This document shows, one piece after another, positions 11,311 to 22,218 of a stretch of DNA of 64,000 bases (position 1 is the first letter of the stretch; every line of letters starts with the position of its first letter). A program made the translations under genes and the position numbers. The stretch is from Balanoglossus misakiensis (lineage: Eukaryota > Hemichordata): the NCBI GenBank assembly GCA_040954595.2, contig CM082577.2, positions 20,336,001-20,400,000 of the forward strand. The letters run 5' to 3'. The notes below the pieces were generated by a model. The model ran no database searches. It was not told where the DNA came from and was given only the letters and a program-made list of their open reading frames with translations.

Positions 11311-13189
11311 ATCAGACAACTGACTGACAGTGTTAAGGTTGCAAAACAACACAACACAGGAACGCAATTTTTTCAGAACAGCAAATGATGAATAAGAAAT
11401 TTTATTTTCAAGAGACTTGTCTGCCATTTGCTTTTAGAACATTCAGTGAACCACGCATGAAATTTGCAAGAATTTTTCTCCAACTGTCAGCATTTTCAAC
11501 ATTTTATCTGACAATCATCATTTATCTTGAAGATATTCATGGTTCTAGTTCCACAATGCGATGTTCATTTGCTGAAGGCAATTTCTGTTGGACATATCTT
11601 CACATGTAATACTTGAGAGGAGTAACAATGCACATATCATAGTAATGATGAGGAAAGTAGAGGAGAAAAAGGACCAATTTGTATTGAAATGCTGTTCTTG
11701 ACTGTAAAGTTGTATTCTTTGACTGGTTTACAGTATACACATATTGACTGGCCATGAGGGCAACAGCATACATGTAGGTCTGTAACCCGTGAAATATCCC
11801 ATGATTCATTCTGATTTGTACAATGATAGATTACTCAGTCAAACCAGGCAAAGTTCACATGTGTAGAGAAAATTGTAGACCACTAATACAAATTTTGAGA
11901 GCATACTTTAAAGGTGAATCTTATTGTCAATTACCATTTCAAATGATTTTAAAAATCATGCATTATTGAAAGAGGAGATACGAATTTTATAAAATAATCA
12001 AGCAATTGCATAGCCAGCCATACAAAAAGTTGGGACCTTATGGGATCAGTTGCGTCTGTATGTATGGATGGATGTATGGATGTATGTCTGTATGTCCGTC
12101 CACATCAAAAACTTGAAAACCGCTGCGCGTATCACCTCAATATTTGGTGTGTAGGTGCAGGCTGGGCTGTAGATTGGAGTTTGTTCAAACGAAGTTGTCA
12201 TTGCTAAAAATATGCAAATTAGCTGGGGAAAACCTAAATTTGGTCAAAACTCTGAAACTCAACAACCACTGGTCAAATTGATTTGAAAATTGGCTTGCAT
12301 GTATCTTATGTCTACCTCAAACAGTCCTGTATGTTTTGAGCTAATATTATCGATTTTCTTTTTTTTATGCATTTTTTTGTATTTTTCCGTATTATTGGTA
12401 AAAAAAATCTTCATTTCTGAAAGTGATAGACCTACTTCTTTGAAATTTAGTACGAAGCTTCCTATAGGTTGTCTTCGTAACTATAGTTTTGTTCAAATTG
12501 TTGCAAAATTTGCATATTTATAATTTTGAGCAATATTTGTCATTTTTGGTCAAATTTTTTTTCTTCTCTAAAACCGCATGCCAGATTGCTTTGCAATTTG
12601 GTAGGCATGTTCCTAGGGGTAACCCAAGTAATATGTTGCTAAAAAAAATGTGATATTTGCATAAATGTGTTATTGGGGATATTTTTTCCAATTTTTGTTT
12701 TCTATGAAACTGCGTGTCACATTGCATTGTTCCTTATAGTGATTGAAGTAAGATATTGTACAATTTTGGTGATATTTGCATATCTTTTTCTCTGATTGCT
12801 TTGAAATTTAGGATACAATTTCATAACACATACATGTGCAACTTTTATTCAATTCTGATATCAGAAATATTAAATATTTAGCGAGTTTTTTTTGTAAGTT
12901 TCTTTGTTTTTGGTTAGCAAATATTCTCCTAAACCAATTCTTCAGTTGTTTTGAAAGTTACTGTTTACAATGAGTTGTTGCCCCCAACTTGGACATGTTT
13001 ACATAGGTGTTACAGAGACCACCAGCTATTAAATTTTTAATTACCAGTGGCAGGTCAGTGAGCGTCTTTGTCTGTCTGTGTGTCTGTTCCAGGGCTGACT
13101 GAAAGAAGTTGCTTGTCATATGTGTTTGTACAGACAATTTTTGGTCAAAAATAAATTTTTCTTGCACCACTTGTAAGACTGCCATGACA
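11311..13189. other. AT-rich intergenic repeat region
   Basis: This lies downstream of deiodinase-like gene 2. From about 12055 there is a short GTATGGAT/GTATGTCT simple repeat. Then, to about 12850, there are degenerate units built on phrases such as GCAAATATGCA/TTTGCATA, TTTGGTCAAA and TTGAAATTTAG at roughly 100-150 bp spacing. It looks like a decayed tandem repeat family. I see no exon. Confidence 0.45.
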
Positions 13190-13689
13190 CATGACAGTTT
13201 ATTGGGCATGTTCCCTGTTAATTTTTTTACATTCCATATTTCTATATGGTAAGATCATATCTGCTTGCAATGTCACCTGTAATTTTTGTCCTGGTGTATC
13301 CCTATTTCTGCGTAATCCTAAAACGGGACCACAGTGTCCTTGACGCTATTTTTAAATTTTGATTTCGAAATTTTCATTCTAATTCCTCAACATACTTTTC
13401 CTAGATAAAACTAAATACAGTTATATGTACTTCATATCATTGGTATTTTCTAAGACAGAAAAAGTTCTTAAATGGGCAACCTCGATGATACAAATCATGG
13501 AGAATTGTGGGTAAAATATCGTACTGTGCCCCCAACAGACTGTTTCCTGAGGCCAAAGACTGGGGGAAGACAGTCTGTTTTGGTGGGGTGACTGACAGTC
13601 ACAAGGGGTGAAAGTCGTATACTGTTGTCCGAAAAGAGACTGTGCTTATTTTCATGAACAGCTTTGGTCTCCAACTCTAACAATATGAA

Positions 13690-16231
13690 TTACTTAAATC
13701 TCTCATTTAACCAATCCCTAATTTCATGGGACATCAACTCTAAGGGGAATTTCTGTTGCTCTGAAATCGACTTGCCCAAGTACACAACTTTCCCGCCCTC
13801 AACAATGAAGACCCTGTCAGGAAACGCCCAAAAGATCTCGTCAAAACTGTCTTTCATGTCGTCAACCAACACAGGAATTTTGGCACTCTCTTTGAGGTCA
13901 GAGGTCAAAAGGTCAGGGAAGAGGTCAACCAAGTACCTGAAATTTAAGAGAGACTTTTATGACAATACACATTTGTTATTGATGAAAAATTGAGAAATTT
14001 GGCAGCCTCTTGGGGCTTTAACAATTGCACTTATCACACATATAAATCTGGTGTTGATAAGCCAAAAAAGCGTAGATATTGTAGTTTATACATAAAAGAA
14101 ATATTCTGTACAGATTTAAAAAATTAAAGCATTTCTTGACATAAAAATATGCATTTTCAAAATGGGATAAAGCATTTTCTCACTTTTTGCATGTGTTTCT
14201 CTTACTCTTGGCTCAATTGTGGATCAAGTGGACATAATTTTCCAATGACATTTTAGAAGAAATGTAGGAGGGTCAATTTTGTGAATTTTATATTCGGTCA
14301 TTGGCTGACACCCACCTTGCCTGTTCAATTCTTTCTTCAAGTGTATTTGCTTGATTAACCTTACTGAATTCCGGGCCCATTTTCCATCCATCAGCAGGAT
14401 GTGCTTCCTTTATATAAACTATAAGAAAGTCTGCGTTTTCCTTGAATCTGGTGAAAACTGTCTTGAGAGTCTCATCATACAGCACACCCTGGAAACATAA
14501 ATATGAGAGATTTTTAAAGCCACAGTATTTCTCGTAGGGGCAAAATTTTGTTTGAAACGGCATCTATAATTTCTAAAAGTAGATGATAATTGATACTGAA
14601 TCGAACAGTCATCATCCCCAGCTCTGCTGATAAACTCATACAATTTACAATATAACGAGTGAAGAATGACTTTCTGTCCGGACAGAAAGTCACGTGAGTC
14701 AGGCTAATGTTGACACACGTGACTAGTGCGCATGCGCACTCAAATGTGAATCTATGCGGAAGAGGTTTGGTCGCCCCAAATCAAGCGACTCAGCGAAGAA
14801 ATGCGCACTAATTCGGCGAAATTTTGGGAAGATAACTTTATGGGAGAAATCAGTCGATGGAACCAGATCAAATCCGAAAATGGTCTGACCATCAAAATGT
14901 CAAAGTGGCACGTTTGCTGATCGACATGTACAACATTTCCGTTGTAAACAAACCCGCGCATCATTTCAAGTGTTACGGGCGATATTTTCGGCTTGCATGT
15001 AGCTACAATTGCCCAAACCTTTCTTACATCTTCATTATATAGTATTCCATGATGGATGTACTGGAAAAACGGGCTTTTTTCGATGATGAAAAATGGATGC
15101 ACACGAGAAATACTGGGGCTTTAATATAACTGTTAAGAATATTGGAAAATATATTGTTCATGGTTCCAAGAATCAAAGTAGATAGTGAAATATAGTCACT
15201 TTGTGTTTGTGTTTGTGTTGGTTTTCTGAGCTGAAGTTCTGTTTTTATTGGATGGTATGTCATATTATTCCGCCTGTTGCTGAGACATCAATGCTGAATA
15301 ATTAACACCATTGCGTGATCAAGTTCCTTTGTAGTCGGATCGAAACGTCGCAACTGTTTCAAAAATACTGTTCCGAAGTGACTATATTTCACTATCTGTT
15401 AAGACTATCTTTTGTATGTATCACAGGAATTATGTCAAATTGAATGAAGGAAATAGAAAATTGCTATAAAATTTTCTTTACTTTAATTTCCATGACAACA
15501 GAACACTTACAGAAAGCGGTGGTCAGCTTCTAGATGAAGCAATAATACACAAAGGTCTGTCTGTTCGGTAATGCAAATCTCCAAATGGTATCCTTGCTTG
15601 TGTTTCCATAGAAACCAGTTTGATATTAGGGACTTCATCACCACAGCCAATAGCAGTTTGATTGGTATCTATACCCCGATTGGGATATTGAAAGAAATCC
15701 TTGAAACAGTTGGCAATCTGTGGAAAATACAGAATATTATGCAAAAACTTCAACGGATTGATTGTTCAAGATGTTATCCTAAATTGGTGGAAAGTGGAAA
15801 TAAGTTGATCAAATCAACTGTATAAAGGGACTGTATAGCTCCCACATCCTCGATCACAGTCACATTTAAACTCGTTGTCAACTAAGGAGAAGATTGAAAC
15901 ATATTATCAATTAAATTATTCTTTAACCTGAGAAGCTGTGCATGTGTCGATTAATTACCTCAGGGTCATTTGGGAAATTCCCGAATGCCAAGTCATCCAA
16001 CGGAGTTTCCTTCGGAATATCCTTCTGGTGAAAGCCACAGAATAGCAAGGCCTCGGCTGTAGCTTGGCAGATAACATCAGCCATATTGGCGACAATATTG
16101 GGGTACTTCGGGTCCAACCTCTTTTCCAAGAGTTTTTGATAGATGTCTGATTGCAACAATTCGATGAACTTTGCAATGCATTTCTTCATTGTCTTCTTGT
16201 CAGTCAGGGACTTCGGATAATTATCGGCCAT
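13690..16231 (-). CDS. Deiodinase-like selenoprotein, gene 2 (four exons)
   Basis: Exons, in coding order: 16231-15959, 15717-15511, 14488-14316, 13936-13690. Phases are 0, 0 and 2, as in gene 1; exons 3 and 4 are 173 and 247 bp in both genes, so the pair is a tandem duplication. The product is about 299 residues. Exon 2 ends RPLCIIASSRS-TGA-PPLS, matching the deiodinase RPLVLNFGSCTUPPF; exon 3 has DFLIVYIKEAHPADGW, a near-exact family hallmark; exon 4 gives IPVLVDDM...RVFIVEGGKVVY, the C-terminal strand region. Start ATG is MADNYPKS. The N terminus is hydrophilic and helical, with no membrane anchor where vertebrate enzymes have one. It is closer to classical deiodinases than gene 1. I did not find a convincing SECIS in the first 500 nt of 3' flank. 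An AATAAA on the minus strand near 13200 may end the transcript. Confidence 0.87.
14667..14692. repeat. Perfect 26 bp palindrome
   Basis: TGACTTTCTGTCC is followed directly by its reverse complement, with no spacer. It lies in intron 2 of deiodinase-like gene 2. A second palindrome, AGTGCGCATGCGCACT, lies about 40 bp further right. Confidence 0.85.
15180..15397. mobile_element. MITE-like element with perfect 21 bp terminal inverted repeats
   Basis: AGATAGTGAAATATAGTCAC(T) at 15180-15200 returns inverted at 15377-15397. It is inside intron 2 of deiodinase-like gene 2. The internal sequence includes GATCGAAACGTCGC, a phrase often seen in retroelement-associated ribozyme relics. Confidence 0.65.
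15523..15525 (-). other. In-frame TGA, predicted selenocysteine codon (gene 2)
   Basis: TGA is followed by CCA CCG (Pro-Pro), exactly the Sec-Pro-Pro of deiodinases. The frame runs on to a GTAAGT donor and into the family-typical exon 3, so it is unlikely to be a true stop. Confidence 0.85.
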
Positions 16232-17650
16232 TTTCTTTTCCTTCGCTGAATGTTAGAAATGAAAAGCATAGGAGTAATATTGGCAAAAAAATGAGCACAG
16301 TATGTACCAGTGTATGTGTGTGTATGTTGTGTATACATGTAATGTACCGGTATGTATGCATGTATGTATGCATACATACACCTCCACACGTCAGACATCA
16401 GATGGACATTGGACAGGTGATGCAAGCACACACTTACCCTCAGCACAAAGGGCTATACCGATCCCGATTGACAACGTAACTTTATTCTTGCAGAGTGCAA
16501 AACTTTTGCCATTTTTACTGAAGAATGTCCTCAGTCTGTTACGATTGGTAAATGTGAAAACAACTTAATCATGCCCTCAAATAATATGTTAACCACAATG
16601 GCCAAAAATAAAGACTTACAGGTACATCAAATCAGTCTGCCCCTCAAAGAATGACTCAATCATGTGAAGCTGTTCACTCATACAGCCATGTTGTCATAAA
16701 AGTTTAATATCAACAATCTTTACTGTCCACATGACTATACCATGTTTGCATTTATATTCAGTTTAAATATTGATGACCGGTGTTTCTGAACCAAAGTTCA
16801 CAGATATGGATCATCCATTTAAGTTAAGACAGATTGAATTTGGTAAAAGAGACAAGTTCGACCACTTACAGGAGGTCTTCTTCAAGGTCTAAAATAATAA
16901 CATGAACAGGTAGCGTCCATATGACCGAACACATGCACACAAATGCCCAGGCTCTAACACTCTACCCGGGTGTTGGGAGCCACAACTATTTCAAGTACAT
17001 GTAGGTTATACATTAACTTAATTGTACACTTTTGAGACCATACATTTACTAGTTTAACCTTTGACCCTCTGTGATAATACACTACAAGTACAAGAGTTGC
17101 AGGTCAACACTAACTCTAAAACAATTAAGCTTTTAGCAGATCTTTGCTTCTAGTTGGAGAGGTGGTATATACAGATATTTCCGTATTGTCTTATATCAGC
17201 TGTGTGTGTGTCAATCAAGAGATACTGCAAAAAGGTGAGGCAAAAATGCACAATTCTGATAAATATCTGATACAGGAGAATTAACAACACATGTTGCAGC
17301 GTACTATAACAGTACGCACATGTGTACATGTTGTGTTTCTTCTGCATCAGATACATATCAGAATATATATATATCACGCTTTATACAACTACAATGGAAA
17401 TAGTTCAGGAATAAAAAGAGTTGTTGTCAGGTGAAAATTAACTGCTTGGAATATTCAGAAAAGGTGATTTGAAGAGATTACGGAAATTACATCAAATTAA
17501 TTAATCTACTAAAAGTCCTAGAGATAAACTGATCCCAATTCTAAATTGATGAACTTAGAAATTTACAACTTACAGCATCTGTTGAAAATTCCCAGTCTTT
17601 CAGTGTGACATACATGTATAACCATCCATTTTACATGCAGAGATGACAAA
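16232..17650. other. Shared upstream region of divergent genes
   Basis: About 1.4 kb separates the deiodinase-like gene 2 start (minus) from the FkbM-like gene start (plus), so both promoters probably lie here. A TG/TATG simple repeat sits at about 16310-16380. No TATA box or other element stands out, and untranslated exons cannot be excluded. Confidence 0.4.
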
Positions 17651-20600
17651 ATGCTTTTCCGTGTCTCAACGCTTTTGAAGAAACGTTTCCTGACAGTGAT
17701 GTTGGCTGCACTTGCAGGAGCCCTTGTTGGTTTCCACTTAGCCAACAGAAAAACATACATGGATACACCAGACAACATTGTGTTTGTCAGAGATGAACTG
17801 CCGTACATTGTCAATATCTACAGATCAAATAATGGACATTCCCGGGAAGTCAGGTAAGATTTATACTTTGAACCTCCTTTCTGAACATTTCTGTTTCCTT
17901 ATATATATAACTGTCTTTGACTCACATTACTACAGTAAAACTTGTCTAAATCGAACCTTGTCTCATCTGGAAACCTGCCTATACTGAACACTTTTCCCTG
18001 TCCTTTTGATATACACAGGAGAACCCTCACACATCTGTAACATTCACATATATGGTACACAGTTGTACACAGGCCTGTAACAGCCCTGTGGAATAACAGA
18101 TCCTGTACTGGGTTGTGAGAATGATCTCTTGTTGTTGTGTTGTGATAACTAATGCTGTCATATAGGTATGATTCTCAGGTATGTGACAGCCATGTGCAAA
18201 TGCCTGTTATATGGCTGTGAATTGTGGGATGTCACAGGGATTTTAATAATTTACACCTCAATGCCAGTATCTCACATATCAATCTACCGGTATGCTACAA
18301 CCCAGTACCAGCCTATTCACAACATTTATAGTGTACCGTCCTAGTGTTCAATGCCATGTACCAACCCTGTGACATAGCTGTGCACATCCTAGTGCATGGT
18401 TGTGCCAGGTCCCCTGTGTAGAACCATGTTAAGAACCTCTTCAAACCGGACAGTGTCTTTAATCCCTTTGGTGTTCGGTTTAGACAGGTTTTACTGTATC
18501 ACAAACAGTGATGATTCAAACAACGAAATTATAGCTTGAAATATGGCAATTAATCGATAAAATACTTCAATCTTATCATCTTAAGTCGACAGACATTTTT
18601 TGAAATGGCAGCTATTGGGGCTTTAAAAGTATTATTTCTGGGTACGTGTGGTATGTTTCTTTTTTGGTGAATTACTATTTCTTACTTTTGATTGGTCTGT
18701 TAGTGTATCATTTTATTTATTTGTTGCTCAATCATCTCTCTGTTTAGTTACCGTGTCAACGATGAAGAAACAGCATTTTATTTATCTGTTGTTCATCTCT
18801 GTTTACAGTCATCATGTCAACAATGCAGGACCAGAACCCGCTACTCCAACAACAACAACAACAACAACAGACATGGCCGCAAACGTCTCCAGGAAGATTT
18901 TTCTAGACTGTGGCTCCAACGTGGCTAACACAGTCACCTTGTTTAGAGAGACTTACCCGGATGGAAAAGATTACATCATTCATTCATTTGACATTGACGA
19001 GAGACTAAATCCATTCTTTGGGTATTACACTGGGGCCAATCAAGTGTTACACTGTCCAGTTGGTGTTACAGACACTAATGGTAAGAATAGTATTGAACAG
19101 TGTGTACATGTTTATGTACAGTAAAACCTGTCTAAACCGAACCCTGTCTAATCTGAAAACCTGTCTATACCCAACACCTTTTTCCTGTCCCTTGACATAT
19201 AGAACCACATGTTAATTAAAACTACCTCTATAAAGCAAACACCTCTACAAACCAAACAATTTCTTCAGTCCCTTTGGTGTTCACTTTAGACAGGGTTCAC
19301 TGTATATCCATGTAGTCTATATCTCTCCATACATGTTTAACACTACGTTTAACGATTTGCTCTTACAGGCATTTCATTTTACCAGTTGCATATCAAAGGA
19401 TTCCAACCAAAGAAACTCTGGTCACTGTGATCATGATTATGACATCATGATCATAATTCTGATTATGACATCATAAACGTACTGAGTGGCCAAATTAATG
19501 AGCATGGGTGTTGCTCATTAAACTACACCCATGCTCTGTGTGTACCAGTATGTGTGTGTTGTACCGTACAACTTGTTCATGTGTTTAAGTATAGAAAGTA
19601 TAAGCACAAACCTTAAATCTGCCATTTTTATCTTCTCTGTCTCTCTGTCAAAGTCATGCGGGTATGCAGACTGCAGGGCTAACTGTTATACTAGGCTATC
19701 ACAATAATTTCTCAAGTTCTTCATGGTGTTCTGCTTGTAGTTTAATACCTGTGGACCAATAAAAAGTTCATTTTAATCGATTTTAAATTTGACAGCTGAT
19801 TGTCTTCTTCAAAAGGAAACATGACAGCGTATTCGGAATCTGCGTGGTACCCTGGGAAACAGACATTAGGGATGGATGTGCAGTGGGGCGGGGGAGCGTT
19901 GTTTGTTGATGAGGAGGAGAAACACGCCACACTGAATGGCGGCAGACGAAGACTGTCTCATCGCAGAATTATTCCAACTGTGGATCTCTCCATGTGGATA
20001 CAGAAAAACACCAAGAAAGAAGACTATGTTATATTGAAACTGGATGTTGAGGGTGCTGAATACGCCCTTCTCAGGAAAATGCTGAAAGATGGTACATTCG
20101 CATGGATTGATAAGTAAATTACATTTACTCGCATTGATGCTTAGAATTATACTTTTTATGTGCTGTTCTTGTGATTTGTTTACAGAAGATTTTTTGCTCT
20201 TAATACCTCAAAATCAGTTTTCTGTCAAAATGCAAAATCCTGTGTGTGTAATAAATTTGTCATGTACTATAAAATATCCCAATTATCTGTTAGAAAAATC
20301 ATTTGTCTTTCGAACTACGAGGAAAAACTCAGAACACTGCAATTACTGATGGAATATTAAATCATGCTACAATGTTCATCAACTGAGGGAAAGATGTCTG
20401 AAAAAACAAGAACATTTCACAATTATGAGACGTCATTGTTATCACAATTCTCGAATTCACACACATTTTGTGAGCATACTGACTACAATGTAATACCATG
20501 ATATTAACCCTTTCACCCCCAGTTCCCTCTTTAGAGATCCAACCTCACATAGAAAACAATGAGTTGGGACTGAACCATGGTGGTGAAAGGGTTAAATTAA

Positions 20601-21898
20601 ACTTTCTTTCTCTAAGATTTTATGGAGAATTCCATGATTGGGAACCGACAGGAGATAGTAGACTACAGAAATATCTTATCAGACGTGATGTCATCAATGC
20701 TGGCTATGACATCATCGGGTGGGCAGCCGAAACTCGCACCTACGCAGACTTTGATGAAATCAATGTAAATAAGGTAACTATTGTACATACCTTTTTTTAA
20801 ATGTGAATATTAAAATGAAAGTATTTTTCTACTTAAAATTGAGTGGAAAATCATCCATTTTCCCTAAATCCTCCTGTCCCAGAAAGTACATTAAAAACAC
20901 AGAAAACAGTCAAAATATTGATTTAAAGTGAGATTGATAAACTGCCAAATGATGAAATGTTGAAATACCTGTCTTTTAGTTTCCAGACAATATACCAGGG
21001 GAGGTTGGAAAGGTTTTAAACACCTGCAGACGAAAACGTCCCAATTTGATGGTAACCATGGTGATCGAAGTTGGCATGAATGCAAAGAGGGCGTGCAAAC
21101 TGTTGAAGACGATTGAAGCCTATCCCATCAAGATACCTCTGGCGTTGTTTGTATACGGTGACTTTGTGGAAGATTTTCCGGACTTGATTCGAGAATGGAG
21201 TAGGAAGTATCTCATTGGGATTCGTGAGGATGGTCCTCTTCCGGACGGCCACTGGGAATTGCAGTACAAGAATGCCATGCGTATGTCCATAGTGAGTGCA
21301 GAAAGAAGATTGAATGAGATTGGACTGCAGGCATACTATGTGTTGCCACCAACGGTCAACACTTTTGTTTCCATAGTAGCGGAGAAGAGATCACTACGTT
21401 TGATCCAGCCGACAGTATCATTCCCACCAAAAGGTATCAGTTATTTCAGAATTATTTTGCTTTTCATTGATTGGTTGTTTGATTGATTGATTGATCATAA
21501 GGTCGTGGATTTTGCCAATAAATGAAAACAAACTGCCAAGTAATCAAAATTGTTTTCTTTGGGAGAAACATTCAATGAAATTTATCACAACTGTGATTGG
21601 CTATAGATCTTAAATTTCTATGGTAACAGTGGCTAAATTAGCAAACGTGACTATATCAAGTCTTTTAATCATTGTAGGTGGCAGCAGTTTTGACTGGAAG
21701 ACGTACCATGCTGTAAGGGATGTAGAAAAAGTTCCAAAAGCTCTACGTTGGATTCACAATGGTCTGAGCAGCACAGGTGGAATTATAAGCCTGGATTCTG
21801 ACTTTCCCGACAATTACATTGTGTCTGTTTTTCTGTTGGACTACTTAGTTGAAGCATCAAACTATTCCATTGCTGACTTGAAGGAGTGTATAAGGTGA
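17651..21898 (+). CDS. Predicted type II membrane FkbM-like methyltransferase (six exons)
   Basis: Exons: 17651-17853, 18809-19080, 19816-20113, 20617-20773, 20980-21433, 21678-21898. All junctions are GT/AG and phases agree (2, 1, 2, 0, 1), giving 534 residues. Residues about 12-30 (FLTVMLAALAGALVGFHL) form one hydrophobic segment near the N terminus, as in Golgi/ER type II proteins; a Thr-rich linker follows. Then comes an FkbM-type methyltransferase domain: FLDCGSNVANTV is the SAM-binding motif I, and VILKLDVEGAEYALLRKML is the family hallmark. The last 220 residues (from FPDNIPGEVGK) form a second domain I cannot assign; its FVYGDFVEDFPDLIREW and ISLDSDFPDNY stretches faintly recall polysaccharide-deacetylase folds. 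The substrate is unknown; FkbM relatives O-methylate sugars or small molecules. Introns 1-3 carry MITEs. AATAAA at 22144 may be the poly(A) signal. Confidence 0.8.
17931..18498. mobile_element. pogo/Tigger-like non-autonomous element, copy 1
   Basis: Starts TACAGTAAAACTTGTCTAAA and ends with the near complement TTTAGACAGGTTTTACTGTA, so TA target sites flank CAGT...ACTG termini, typical of pogo-type DNA transposons. It lies in intron 1 of the FkbM-like gene. No transposase is seen. Confidence 0.75.
19117..19304. mobile_element. pogo/Tigger-like non-autonomous element, copy 2
   Basis: Short derivative (188 bp) with the same TACAGTAAAACCTGTCTAAA start and an AGACAGGGTTCACTGTA end. It lies in intron 2 of the FkbM-like gene, 36 bp past the exon 2 donor. 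Confidence 0.75.
20505..20595. mobile_element. Short MITE with AACCCTTTCAC termini, copy 2
   Basis: About 91 bp, flanked by TTAA-like sequence. The right end lies about 20 bp before the splice acceptor of exon 4 of the FkbM-like gene, so the acceptor's pyrimidine tract directly abuts the element. Confidence 0.7.
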
Positions 21899-22218
21899 AA
21901 TACTGGACCATATACCTTGTAGGAGTCTTGTATCTACACCAGTTTTGTCTGCTATGTATCAAAACTAACACCTAGCCTTTTATCCATGCCACATGCCCGA
22001 TAAAGCCTGATACATACCCCTTGCTGGGAATTGTGAGTAACTAGCGTCCCCTTGAAGTCAATCTCATAAACTGAACAGAGTTGATTGAATGTCAGATTAT
22101 AGTGAAGGCTCAGCTTATGTAATTAAAAATGAAACCCATTCTTAATAAACAAACATGAACATTGTTTGTCCAATCAATGGAAAAACAAAATCTGTGATTG
22201 AAAATTGAAGATTCTGGA

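Noticed and set aside
13525-13600. Hairpins in the 3' flank of deiodinase-like gene 2 as a SECIS
   Set aside because: Good inverted repeats, but without the ATGA/AA/TGA arrangement.
18648-18808. Upstream extension of FkbM-like exon 2 as an alternative N terminus
   Set aside because: The exon 1 to exon 2 junction at 17853/18809 keeps frame and gives a sensible membrane anchor; the upstream stretch is intronic, with duplicated pyrimidine-rich sequence.
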